64,000 nucleotides of DNA, from contig JAIYCH010000011.1 of NCBI GenBank assembly GCA_027488135.1, positions 1 to 64,000 on the forward strand. The letters run 5' to 3'. The position numbers were made by a program, and so were the translations under genes. How positions within the stretch are numbered: the stretch's first letter is position 1; each line of letters starts with the position of its first letter. The DNA comes from Saprospiraceae bacterium (lineage in GTDB: Bacteria; Bacteroidota; Bacteroidia; Chitinophagales; Saprospiraceae). The notes under the pieces were generated by a model. It worked only from the letters and a program-made list of their open reading frames with translations, did no database searches and was not told where the DNA came from. Shown piece after piece: positions 53,501-62,847 of the stretch.

Positions 53501-56500
53501 ATGGCATTTACTATAATTTCTGCAGGTGCTGGCAGTGGAAAAACATACAGGCTCACTCAGGAAATGGTTAAAAAATTAAATGAAGGCTACCCGGCTGCTG
53601 GCATCATTGCTACCACTTTTACTCAAAAAGCTGCGTCCGAGTTGCAAAGTAGAGTAAGGATAGCTTTACTAAAATTAGGATTACGACAAGAAGCTGAAGC
53701 GTTAACCAACGCATTGATTGGAACCGTTCATAGTCTGGGGATCAAATTATTACAACGCTTTGCCTTTGAAGCAGGCGTATCTCCCATTGTAAATATTATT
53801 ACTGAAGGAGAACCACAATACTATTTCAATCTGGCTATGACCTCTATTCTGACCCCGGATAAGGTAGAAAAAATGGAGGAATTAAGTAGGAGACTTACCA
53901 TTGTAAAAGATGAAAATAATGGAACGGACTGGCGAAATATCGTAAAAAATTTAACCGATATTGCCAGATCTAATAATTTTTCAGCGGCCATGTTAAGGGA
54001 ATCAGCAAAAGAATCTATTGCTACCCAACTGAATCTTTTGGAATCACCTGAGATGGAAGCCGAAGCATTTGACAGGCTTCTATTAGATCAGATAAAAGAT
54101 ACCCTAAATAAAGTTAGCGAAACCGGTGATGTAACCAAAGTTACTTCCACCAGTATTGATAAAATTAAAAAAGTAAAACAACTCCTTGAAAATAATATCT
54201 ATCCGCCATGGGAAGATTGGGCCAGACTATCTAAATTAGATGCTGGGGCAAAAAGTAAGGAAGCTATAAAAGAAATGACCGATTTTGCAGCCAGTCATAT
54301 TCGGCATCCACGATTCCATGCTGATATTTCTGCGTTTATTCATGAAATATTTGAACTCGCCATCGAAGCTATGCAAGAGTATAGTCATTTCAAAACGCAA
54401 CGAGGTCTCATTGATTACACAGATATGGAAGTTAAGGTGGATGAATTACTCGACCATCCTGCCGTTTGCGACATTTTGAGATCGGAAATCAGTATTTTAA
54501 TGGTTGATGAGTTTCAAGATACCAGCCCCATTCAGTTATCCATTTTTCTCAAACTTTCTCAAATAGCTAAACATACTATTTGGGTGGGAGATCCAAAACA
54601 AAGTATCTATGGATTTCGAGGTGCCGAACCCTCTTTGATGAAAGCCATTATAGATAAAAACGGAGGGGTAAAACCTGAAGATGTTCAAGGTACTTCTTAC
54701 CGGTCCAGGCAAGATCTGGTTCATTATGTTAATGCCCTTTTCGTTCGTGGATTTAGCGATATGCCCTCCTCTCAAGTGGAACTTCAACCCTTTCGTACCA
54801 GGGAAAGTGAATCTAATCTGTTTGGTCCGGCTCTAAATATGTGGGAATTAAATAAAAATGAAGATGGAAAGAAACAAAAATTTACAATTCAAAATGTATC
54901 CAACGCTTTAGCCCAATCTTTGCAATCTCAGTTACAAAAGGGTATCTATATAAAAGATGATCATAGTGGTGAAATGAGAAGGGCTCAAGCGGGTGATGTC
55001 GCTATTCTTTGTAAAAAAAACAGCCTTTGTTTAGACGTGGCCGCCGCCTTGAAAATGGCCGGACTAAATGCTGCCCTTTCACAACCAGGTATTTTTGACA
55101 CTATCGAAGGCATTCTGATTCTCGCCTGTCTGAAATATGTTCAAAGTAAAGATGAGATTGCCCTCACAGAAATTTTATTGTACGGCGAAAAAATGAGTCT
55201 TGAGGCACTTTTACACGCAAAGGCTGACCTGCAACGCCAAAAAGCAAACGAAAGTGAACTGAAATTACCTGAATGGGGCTTGGATTACCCTCTTACAAGG
55301 AAACTGATAGCCTTAAGAAAAAATAGAAAATATCTTTCCGTTTTTGAAATATTAGACCAGATAATTTCCTCTCTTGATATAAAAAGATTGATTGTAGAAT
55401 GGGGAAATCCGGATCAGCGATTAGATAATATTGATCAAATCAGATCTATCGCCCTTAAATATGAGGAAAGTTGCAAGAGCCTTCATATTGCTACTTCGTT
55501 GAGTGGATTTATTTTCTGGTGCCAAAGAAAAATTGAAACCAAAGCAGATCTTCAAGGTGCCGGGGAAGGCCCCGATGCTGTCAGAGTGCTCACCTATCAC
55601 CGAAGCAAAGGACTTGAATGGCCCATCGTTATTCTTCTTGATCTTGATAAGGATGTTAACACTAAAATCAATAATCTAACCATTGTTCCCAAAAATAATA
55701 CCATTGATTTATCAAATATTCTGGGAAACCGATGGGTGCGTTTATGGATTAATCCCTACGGTAAGAACAATAAAAAAACCGTGCTTTGGGAGAATATTGA
55801 AAAATCTCCAGAATGGGATTACCAGAATAAACAAGATCTTGCCGAAGAAATCAGACTATTTTATGTGGGGTTTACACGAGCAAGAGATTATCTGATACTG
55901 CCCCAAGCAGATAAAGATCTCTCCGTTATCAACAGAATCTGGAATAAAGACCTGGAAGAATTGAATCTCCTCGACCTTAAGAGTGAAACGATTTCAATAC
56001 CCTGGAAAAATGAAAACCTAACCTTTCATAGATTTCCTATGCGTTTTATTGACCAGACGCCAGAGATGGTTAAAGAATATACTTCCTTTCTTTATACGGA
56101 AGCAGCTAAAGGCGAGGTTGACCATATTACTAAACTTATTCAGTATGAAGATTTATCTGGAATAAAAGAGGTAACAACTACTTTCAAAATTATTGAAACG
56201 GTAACTATTTGGGAAGATTTAAACACAGAAAATTGGTCTCATAAAGAAAAAGAAAATTTTAAAATGGCTATGGCTGCCTTTATAAATGAATGGCATCCCG
56301 ACGAGGAAAGTTATAGAATAAAAATTTTGGCAGAAGATTTGTTGAAGGAATTTTCACTGACTGACCTTTTACCAACTACCTTTTTTAGTGAGATTAATGA
56401 ACGTTTAACCTCTTTAGTAGAACCCCTTTTCTTCGATTTTATAGATAAAAATCATCCAGTTACTTCATATATTGCACAAAGGGAATATAATTTTCATATT

Positions 56501-56746
56501 CCTATGGTCATAGAATCAGAACAAGAGAATATTTTTGTCACCCTGATTAATAATTTAGACAGTAAATCAGTTGAAGAGCTTTTGGAAGAACATAAAAATA
56601 AACTTGCCTTTGAAAATGAATTAATTAAGCGAAATAAAGCTTCAGAGAACATTCAAAATTGGGTGCTGTTAGTCTCCAAAGGAATCATTGTAAAAATCGA
56701 TTGGACACTAAATGATTCTTTAGAGGAAATTATAAATAACTTGTAA
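53501..56746 (+). CDS. AddA/UvrD-like superfamily 1 helicase with degenerate nuclease end
   Basis: A 1081-residue SF1A helicase of the AddA/RecB-like group, which unwinds DNA ends for recombination repair. Helicase motifs are clear: Walker A SAGAGSGKT at 7-15; motif Ia ATTFTQKAASEL; Walker B MVDEFQD at 334-340; motif III WVGDPKQSIYGFRGAEP; motif V TYHRSKGLEWPIV; motif VI EEIRLFYVGFTRARDYL. The C-terminal ~200 residues keep some nuclease-domain-like order (REYNFHIP, then a helical stretch), but I see no GxxD...DYK nuclease signature, so this end is probably catalytically dead. No AddB-like partner is in the window. A secreted DinB-fold gene starts two bases after the stop. Confidence 0.85.
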   Translation: MAFTIISAGAGSGKTYRLTQEMVKKLNEGYPAAGIIATTFTQKAASELQSRVRIALLKLGLRQEAEALTNALIGTVHSLGIKLLQRFAFEAGVSPIVNIITEGEPQYYFNLAMTSILTPDKVEKMEELSRRLTIVKDENNGTDWRNIVKNLTDIARSNNFSAAMLRESAKESIATQLNLLESPEMEAEAFDRLLLDQIKDTLNKVSETGDVTKVTSTSIDKIKKVKQLLENNIYPPWEDWARLSKLDAGAKSKEAIKEMTDFAASHIRHPRFHADISAFIHEIFELAIEAMQEYSHFKTQRGLIDYTDMEVKVDELLDHPAVCDILRSEISILMVDEFQDTSPIQLSIFLKLSQIAKHTIWVGDPKQSIYGFRGAEPSLMKAIIDKNGGVKPEDVQGTSYRSRQDLVHYVNALFVRGFSDMPSSQVELQPFRTRESESNLFGPALNMWELNKNEDGKKQKFTIQNVSNALAQSLQSQLQKGIYIKDDHSGEMRRAQAGDVAILCKKNSLCLDVAAALKMAGLNAALSQPGIFDTIEGILILACLKYVQSKDEIALTEILLYGEKMSLEALLHAKADLQRQKANESELKLPEWGLDYPLTRKLIALRKNRKYLSVFEILDQIISSLDIKRLIVEWGNPDQRLDNIDQIRSIALKYEESCKSLHIATSLSGFIFWCQRKIETKADLQGAGEGPDAVRVLTYHRSKGLEWPIVILLDLDKDVNTKINNLTIVPKNNTIDLSNILGNRWVRLWINPYGKNNKKTVLWENIEKSPEWDYQNKQDLAEEIRLFYVGFTRARDYLILPQADKDLSVINRIWNKDLEELNLLDLKSETISIPWKNENLTFHRFPMRFIDQTPEMVKEYTSFLYTEAAKGEVDHITKLIQYEDLSGIKEVTTTFKIIETVTIWEDLNTENWSHKEKENFKMAMAAFINEWHPDEESYRIKILAEDLLKEFSLTDLLPTTFFSEINERLTSLVEPLFFDFIDKNHPVTSYIAQREYNFHIPMVIESEQENIFVTLINNLDSKSVEELLEEHKNKLAFENELIKRNKASENIQNWVLLVSKGIIVKIDWTLNDSLEEIINNL

Positions 56747-56748
56747 TC

Positions 56749-57264
56749 ATGAAAAAAAATATCAGCCTCATATTATGCCTCTCTTTCTTTTTGTCAGTCA
56801 TGAACGGGCAAATCTCTTTTATCCAGGACCATATCACTAAGTGGCAAAATGGACTAAAATATACAGAGGATGTTATGAATACGCTGCCAGATTCACTCTG
56901 GAATTTTAAACCTGTAAAAGAAGAAATGTCTTTTCGGGAACAACTTTTACATATTACTCAAAATATGTATTGGTTAAGCAGTACTTACCTGAATGGTGAA
57001 AGTTTACGTTTGAAAATAAAAGATGAAGGCCAATCTATTCAGGAAATTAAGTCCCAATACCTGGAAATAGGAAAATATACCTTAAAAGTGCTCCAGAATT
57101 TAGAGGAAAATGAACTTACTGAAAGAGTACCTTTTTTTGCCGGAAACCTCACCCGCTGGCAGATATTTGAATTGATGCACGATCATCATACGCATCATAG
57201 GGGGCAAATTATTGTTTACCTTAGGCTTAACGGTTTCAAACCACCTAAGTATGTCGGATGGTAG
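56749..57264 (+). CDS. Exported DinB-fold protein
   Basis: A 171-residue DinB/YfiT-like four-helix bundle with a cleavable signal (to about MNGQ), which places it in the periplasm rather than the cytoplasm. Metal-binding histidines of the fold are in LLHITQNMYW and the HDHHTHHRGQ segment. The family includes metal-dependent thiol transferases and stress proteins; the activity here is unknown. It starts two bases after the AddA-like gene, so the two are co-transcribed, although their compartments differ. It is probably not itself a DNA-repair protein. Confidence 0.82.
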   Translation: MKKNISLILCLSFFLSVMNGQISFIQDHITKWQNGLKYTEDVMNTLPDSLWNFKPVKEEMSFREQLLHITQNMYWLSSTYLNGESLRLKIKDEGQSIQEIKSQYLEIGKYTLKVLQNLEENELTERVPFFAGNLTRWQIFELMHDHHTHHRGQIIVYLRLNGFKPPKYVGW

Positions 57265-57349
57265 TATTACTATTCCCAATTTTATAGTGCTTTAGTCGAT
57301 AAAAAATACTAAATCTTCTAATTATGATATGGAGGTAATAAAACCACTA

Positions 57350-57357
57350 TATCTTTG
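57350..57357 (+). promoter_or_regulatory. -7 promoter element (TATCTTTG) for the LolA-like gene
   Basis: TATCTTTG matches TAnnTTTG and lies 18 bases before the ATG at 57376. It overlaps a TTG at 57355 that could otherwise be read as a start codon, which supports the ATG start. No TTG is clear at -33. Confidence 0.4.
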
Positions 57358-57375
57358 AAAAAAAATAAATCCAAA

Positions 57376-58092
57376 ATGATGAAAACAACATTTTTTTCTA
57401 TCCTAACCATGGTTTGCATTCTCTTTACCAATGTGACAGGAAGTGCTCAAACCGCAGATGAAATTATTAATAAGTATCTCCAGGCATTAGGAGGTCAGGA
57501 AAAATTAAAAACCATTCAAACGGTCGTTATGGAAGGAAGTCTTTCCGTTCAAGGCTTTGAATTACCTATCAAGTTATCCTCCGTACACAACAAAGGGGTG
57601 CGTCAGGACTTCAGTTTAAACGGCATGAATGGATATTCCATTATAACGCCTACCGCAGGCTGGAACTTTAATCCATTCCAGGGACAAACAAAACCTGAAC
57701 CTGTTACAGCAGATGACATTAATGAGGGAATTAACCAACTGGATATTCAAAGTCCCTTTATTGATTATGCTGCAAAAGGACATGCCATTGAGTTGTTGGA
57801 AAAAGAGGATATTGAAGGTACAGAATGCCATAAAATAAGATTTACCTATAAGAATGGGAAAGAGGAATTCTGCTTTTTTGATCCATCCACCTTTTATATG
57901 GTAAGACAAAAAAGTAAAACCAAAGCAAACGGTCAGGAAGTAGAATTGGTAAGTGACTTATCAGGTTATTCACCAAATGAACAAGGTTATGTATTTCCAA
58001 TGACTATTGGCAGTGCCATGGGTACTATCACCATGAAATCTGTAAAAGTAAACACAACGGTTGCTGAAACATTATTCACCGTAGATAAATAA
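57376..58092 (+). CDS. LolA-like outer-membrane lipoprotein-sorting-type protein
   Basis: A 238-residue exported protein (signal peptide to about TGSAQ). The mature part has the LolA-like pattern: TADEIINKYLQALGGQEKLKTIQTVVMEG, then an open beta-barrel of strands such as LLEKEDIEGTECHKIRFTYKNGKEEFCFFDPSTFYMVRQ. Proteins of this group bind lipids or lipoproteins in the periplasm, but many Bacteroidota versions are only distantly like LolA. The gene lies two bases upstream of the VPS10-type propeller, so the two are co-transcribed. Confidence 0.78.
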   Translation: MMKTTFFSILTMVCILFTNVTGSAQTADEIINKYLQALGGQEKLKTIQTVVMEGSLSVQGFELPIKLSSVHNKGVRQDFSLNGMNGYSIITPTAGWNFNPFQGQTKPEPVTADDINEGINQLDIQSPFIDYAAKGHAIELLEKEDIEGTECHKIRFTYKNGKEEFCFFDPSTFYMVRQKSKTKANGQEVELVSDLSGYSPNEQGYVFPMTIGSAMGTITMKSVKVNTTVAETLFTVDK

Positions 58093-58094
58093 TA

Positions 58095-61000
58095 ATGAAT
58101 TTAAAGAAATTTATTGGCTTAAACCTCCTGATAGGAGGTTTAAGTTTCCCTTCTTTTGCCCAAAATACAACCATTAATGCCAGTTCTTTTGGCGTATTGG
58201 AAGCCAGGCAATTAGGCCCGGGAACCATGAGTGGCAGAATTTCCGCCATTGAAGGCGTTGTATCTGATCCAAAAATCCTTTACGTTGGTACAGCAGGTGG
58301 AGGTATCTGGAAATCCATCAATGCAGGCGCCTCTTTCAAACCTATTTTTGATAAATACTGTCAGAGCATTGGCGCCTTAGCGATTGACCCTAACAATGCA
58401 AAGATTATATATGCAGGAACAGGTGAAAGCAATATGCGAAACTCTGTATCCATTGGAGACGGTCTTTACAAAACGACCGATAGTGGAGAAAACTGGAAAA
58501 AAATAGGTCTTGACAGTACAGAGCATATTTCAAAAATTGCCATAGACCCAAAAAATCCTTCTATTTTATATGTAGCTGCACCAGGTCCGCTTTGGTCTGA
58601 TAGTCCTCACCGGGGATTATATAAGTCTGAGGATGGAGGAAAAACCTGGTCTAAAATATTATATATCAACGAAAAAACGGGTGTTGCAGACCTGCTGCTC
58701 GACCCCCGTGATGCCTCTGTCCTTTATGCAACTACCTGGGAATTCAGAAGAACCGCTTATAGTTTTTCGAGCGGTGGTAATGGCAGTGGTCTATATAAAA
58801 GTACGGATGCAGGAAAAACCTGGAAAGAAATCACAAAAGGTCTTCCTCAAAAACCATTTGGCAGAATCGCCATGGCTTTAGCTCCTTCTGCTCCTGAAAA
58901 TTTACTGGCTATTGTAGAAAGTGAAAATACCGGCCTTTATATTAGCAGTGATAACGGAGAAAGCTGGAAACCTCAAAGTGCCACCCTTAATGTAGTGAGC
59001 AGGCCGTTTTACTTCAGCACCTTAGTGGTTGACCCCAAGGATGCGAAAAGGGTTTACCGTCCAGCTTACAGTTTTAGTTACAGTAGTGATGGTGGCTATT
59101 CATTCACTGATGCCAGTAGTGAAGGAGGTTGGGTGCATAGTGATCATCATGCGCTTTGGATTAATCCTAATAATACCGCTCAAATGTATCTTGGAACCGA
59201 CGGAGGCGTTTATTTGAGTCAGGATAGAGGGGTTACCTGGATTTTTCTGAGTAACCTTCCCGTAGGTCAATTTTATCATGTTGCCGTTGATAATGAATCT
59301 CCCTATCGTATTTATGGCGGATTACAAGATAATGGCAGTTGGGTGGCCCCTTCTGCCGTGCCAGGTGGTATTAGTAATGGCGATTGGAAAAGTATCTTTG
59401 GTGGGGATGGATTCTGGACTGTTCCTGATCCTGTAAACCCAGATTTCGCTTATGCGGAAGCTCAGGGTGGAACTATGGCGAGAGTCCATTTGAAAACCTT
59501 TAAATCCATTGACATTAAACCTCAAGCGGGAAAGGTAGATGGTAAGTTGCGATGGAATTGGAATACGCCCATTGTTACTGGTGCTGCAAATAAAGGTAAT
59601 CTTTATACTGGTGCTCAATATTTGTTCAAAAGTACAGATCAGGGTAGAAATTGGGAAAGAATTTCTCCTGATTTGACAACTAATGATCCAAAAAAGCAGG
59701 AACAGGAAAAAAGTGGCGGTATCAGTGCTGATGTGACCAGTGCTGAAAACCATACGACAATCTTCACTATAGCTGAAAGTCCGCTGGACGAAAAAATTAT
59801 CTGGGTAGGTACCGATGACGGTAATTTACAAGTGACCACCGATGGGGGTAAAACCTGGACAAATACCAGTGCCAATGTAGCAAAAACAGGCATTCCTGCT
59901 CAGGCATGGGTCAGTAGTGTGGAACCAGGCAGATTTGATAAAAATACTATTTATGCCACTTTTGATCACCATGCTTATGGAGACCATAAGACCTATTTAG
60001 CAAAATCAACTGACCTGGGCAAAACTTGGATCTCTTTTAAAAGTAGTGAATTTACCGGGTTTGCTCACAAGATAAAAGAAGATCTGGTTCGTCCCGATTT
60101 ACTTTTCCTTGGCACAGAAATGGGATTTTTTACCAGTTTTGATGGAGGAAAACAATGGAACAGGATGAAAAACAATATTCCATGGTACACCTTAGTCCGG
60201 GATATTGCCATTCATCCCAAAACAAACGATCTAATCCTTGGTACGCACGGCAGAGGTATCATGGTTATAGATGATATAAGTTCCATGAGATCTTTGACGG
60301 AGAAAGAAGCAATGCAAGCTGCCATTTTTCTACCTACCCCTCCCCTTGCCATTACAGATGGTGAATTTTCAGGAGGAAGCTTTCCTGCAACGGGCGGATG
60401 GGTAGCTCCTAATGCTCCAGGAATTAAACCTATTATTTATTATCTTAAAGATAGACCAAGTACAGGTGAATTTTCCATTGACATTTTGGATGAACAAGGA
60501 AAGCTGGTACAAAAACTGAGTAATCCTTCCAAAAGAAAAGGATTAAATAAGGTGTATTGGAATCTTCGAATGGAACCCCCTAAAACAGCCAAAGGAAGTA
60601 AGGTAGATAATGCCACTTTTACTGCACCTGCTGTTTTACCTGGTAATTATACAGTTAAAATGACCAAAGGTAATGAAGTAATTACGCAGGTTATTCAGCT
60701 GGTTCACGACGAATCCAATCCATCTTTCAGTTTGGAAGACAGGAAAGCAAGGCATTCATTGAGTATGCAATTGTATGAAATGCATAAGAATTTAGCCTCT
60801 TTGGTAGATGAGTTGATAGCTGAGGAAGAACTCTTAACAAAGTTAAGTGCAGAAGTTAAAAAAGCTGCTTACAAGGAAACCCTTTCCCAATCGGCCAAAG
60901 CACTTTATTCATTGAGAGAAACATTAGTTCCTATTGAAATGAAAAGTATGTTTGCCGACATCAGAAGGCTTCGTGAGGATATCAGCGAGGTTTATGTTGC

Positions 61001-61148
61001 TGTTTGTAGCAATGACTCTAAACCAAGCAATCTGCAAGAAATGAGGACAAAAGACTTAAACGAGGAAATCAAGAAAGCAAATGAAGCCCTTACCTCGTTG
61101 AAAAATAGATATGTTCCTATACTTAATAAGATAGGGCCAAAGCCATAA
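58095..61148 (+). CDS. VPS10/sortilin-type beta-propeller protein 2, exported
   Basis: A 1017-residue paralogue of the protein at 3325-6459. A signal peptide ends near SFPSFAQ. About eleven Asp-box (SxDxGxxW) repeats follow, such as TTDSGENW, SEDGGKTW, STDAGKTW, SSDNGESW, TTDGGKTW and STDLGKTW. A beta-sandwich-like region (SIDILDEQGKLVQKL) and a helical C-terminus that may form a coiled coil complete the protein. The parts and their order match the paralogue. It is likely periplasmic or surface-exposed; the ligand is unknown and no catalytic site is visible. It is the last gene of an operon with the LolA-like gene and ends at a strong hairpin. Confidence 0.85.
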   Translation: MNLKKFIGLNLLIGGLSFPSFAQNTTINASSFGVLEARQLGPGTMSGRISAIEGVVSDPKILYVGTAGGGIWKSINAGASFKPIFDKYCQSIGALAIDPNNAKIIYAGTGESNMRNSVSIGDGLYKTTDSGENWKKIGLDSTEHISKIAIDPKNPSILYVAAPGPLWSDSPHRGLYKSEDGGKTWSKILYINEKTGVADLLLDPRDASVLYATTWEFRRTAYSFSSGGNGSGLYKSTDAGKTWKEITKGLPQKPFGRIAMALAPSAPENLLAIVESENTGLYISSDNGESWKPQSATLNVVSRPFYFSTLVVDPKDAKRVYRPAYSFSYSSDGGYSFTDASSEGGWVHSDHHALWINPNNTAQMYLGTDGGVYLSQDRGVTWIFLSNLPVGQFYHVAVDNESPYRIYGGLQDNGSWVAPSAVPGGISNGDWKSIFGGDGFWTVPDPVNPDFAYAEAQGGTMARVHLKTFKSIDIKPQAGKVDGKLRWNWNTPIVTGAANKGNLYTGAQYLFKSTDQGRNWERISPDLTTNDPKKQEQEKSGGISADVTSAENHTTIFTIAESPLDEKIIWVGTDDGNLQVTTDGGKTWTNTSANVAKTGIPAQAWVSSVEPGRFDKNTIYATFDHHAYGDHKTYLAKSTDLGKTWISFKSSEFTGFAHKIKEDLVRPDLLFLGTEMGFFTSFDGGKQWNRMKNNIPWYTLVRDIAIHPKTNDLILGTHGRGIMVIDDISSMRSLTEKEAMQAAIFLPTPPLAITDGEFSGGSFPATGGWVAPNAPGIKPIIYYLKDRPSTGEFSIDILDEQGKLVQKLSNPSKRKGLNKVYWNLRMEPPKTAKGSKVDNATFTAPAVLPGNYTVKMTKGNEVITQVIQLVHDESNPSFSLEDRKARHSLSMQLYEMHKNLASLVDELIAEEELLTKLSAEVKKAAYKETLSQSAKALYSLRETLVPIEMKSMFADIRRLREDISEVYVAVCSNDSKPSNLQEMRTKDLNEEIKKANEALTSLKNRYVPILNKIGPKP

Positions 61149-61174
61149 TAGATAAAATTACAAAGCAACCAATA

Positions 61175-61219
61175 TTAAATGAATTCTCTGCAGAAAATAA
61201 TCGCAGAGAATTCATTTAA
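61175..61219. terminator. Bidirectional terminator between propeller and SusD genes
   Basis: Bases 61175-61191 pair perfectly with 61203-61219 (17-bp stem, GAATTCTCTGC core) around an 11-base loop. It lies between two convergent genes and has A/T-rich flanks on both sides, so it probably ends transcription from both. Confidence 0.8.
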
Positions 61220-61240
61220 ATAACTGGAAAATTTAAAATT

Positions 61241-62827
61241 CTACCAGCCAGGATTTTGACCTAAGGTAGGATTCAACGTTTTTTCCTTCTGAGGAATAGG
61301 CCACAGGTAATGTTTTGACGGATCAAAAACCCTTAAAACGCTGGGAACTTCAATAGTTAATGGATTATTACCTACAAAATAAGTAATACCAAATACTTTG
61401 CCTTGCATTACATTTTGAGCGATTTTCCAGCGTCTGATATCAAATAAACGCCAACCTTCCCACGCTAATTCCAACGTTCTTTCTAAACGAACCGCATCAC
61501 GAAGCTGTGATTGATTTAGGGTAGAAGATAGTGGAGGTAAGCCAACATCAGAACGAGTCCTGACTTGATTAATTGCATCATAAACAGTAGCATCAATTTG
61601 GTTCAATTCAATTTTAGCTTCAGCATAAGTGAGCAATATTTCAGCATACCTCAATAAAATAAAATTTAACCCACTATTTCCAGGATTGGCAAAATCATCC
61701 GTTGGAATATATTTCTTTAATGAAAAACCAGTAGATGTGTTATACTGTGTACGACCAACTTCATCAGAACCACCTTTCCCTGGTATAACTCCAAATAACA
61801 CACCACTGGGTAATTTATCTCCTTCTAAAAAGAGAGAGAAACCCATTCTTGGATCGCGGCCTAAATAAGGATTTTTAGGATCGAATCCAGAAGTTGGATC
61901 TGAAATAGCTTTTCCATTTTTCATTGGATAAAGATCAGTAAGTGCTTTAGTTGGAACATAATTACTCCCAGAACTTTTTTGGCTGTAGGGCCCCATGAAA
62001 GCAAATGCATTATGTGAATAAATACCCGCTAAAAATTGTTTATCGAGAATTACCTCAACATTATTTTCTGCAGCGTAAGAGAAAAGTTTGCCATACTCAG
62101 GGAAAAGGGCATAAACTTTAAGATCCATGACAGATTTAGCATCAGCTGCAGCAGCCGCATAATTTCCTGCCCATAAATTTGCCCTTGCTTTTATAGCCAA
62201 GGCAGCACCCTTAGTTATTCTACCCTTATCGGATGCAGCATACGAATTTGGTAAAACAGAAGCAACCTCTGATAATTCTTTTTCAATAAAGGCATAAACA
62301 GCATCAGCTTTCGTCCGGGAGATACTTTTTCCTTCTTCAGGATTAAAATTTTTAGTTGTTAAAGGAATATCTCCATATAAACCAACCAATTTAAGAAAAA
62401 AGTACGCTCTTAAAACTCTTGTTTCTCCTTTAAGTCTATTTATAAGCGTCGTATTTGAGGTAATAACTTTGTCTATATTTTCAAGAACAAAGTTAGCAAG
62501 GAAAATACCTCTATAACCATTTTGCCATTCTGTCTGAATACGAGAATGAGAAGCATCGAAAGTTCCGTTTTCAATATTATATTCAGCTGTAAATGTGGTA
62601 TTGGTATGACCAATATCAGAAACACCGTCCAATACAAATAAATTTACGGCATCTAAACTTTGATAGATACCGTTAACAGCACTAATAGCATCCGTTTCTG
62701 TTTTCCAATAAATTTCTGAAGAAATTCTATCGTTAGGAATTGTGTCAAGAATATCTTTCTTACACCCTTGTAAAATAAAAATCAGAAGTAAAAAAGAAAA
62801 CAATTTAAAAGATAAATAATTTTTCAT
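61241..62827 (-). CDS. SusD/RagB family nutrient-uptake lipoprotein
   Basis: A 528-residue SusD-like surface lipoprotein. The signal ends in LQGC, with the lipidated Cys near residue 22, and is followed by the family start KKDILDTIPNDRISSEIYWKTETDAISAVNGIYQSLD. TPR-like helices and the typical C-terminus (FDIRRWK, HYLWPIPQKEKTLNPTLGQNPGW) are present. It binds a glycan, peptide or other nutrient at the cell surface and caps the TonB-dependent SusC transporter encoded 20 bases upstream. No glycoside hydrolase lies in the visible part, so the substrate is open. Confidence 0.93.
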   Translation of the reverse strand: MKNYLSFKLFSFLLLIFILQGCKKDILDTIPNDRISSEIYWKTETDAISAVNGIYQSLDAVNLFVLDGVSDIGHTNTTFTAEYNIENGTFDASHSRIQTEWQNGYRGIFLANFVLENIDKVITSNTTLINRLKGETRVLRAYFFLKLVGLYGDIPLTTKNFNPEEGKSISRTKADAVYAFIEKELSEVASVLPNSYAASDKGRITKGAALAIKARANLWAGNYAAAAADAKSVMDLKVYALFPEYGKLFSYAAENNVEVILDKQFLAGIYSHNAFAFMGPYSQKSSGSNYVPTKALTDLYPMKNGKAISDPTSGFDPKNPYLGRDPRMGFSLFLEGDKLPSGVLFGVIPGKGGSDEVGRTQYNTSTGFSLKKYIPTDDFANPGNSGLNFILLRYAEILLTYAEAKIELNQIDATVYDAINQVRTRSDVGLPPLSSTLNQSQLRDAVRLERTLELAWEGWRLFDIRRWKIAQNVMQGKVFGITYFVGNNPLTIEVPSVLRVFDPSKHYLWPIPQKEKTLNPTLGQNPGW

Positions 62828-62847
62828 TTATTAAGCATTAAAGTTAA

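Noticed and set aside
57355-57375. TTG start for the LolA-like gene
   Set aside because: The TTG is part of a likely -7 promoter element; ATG at 57376 is preferred.
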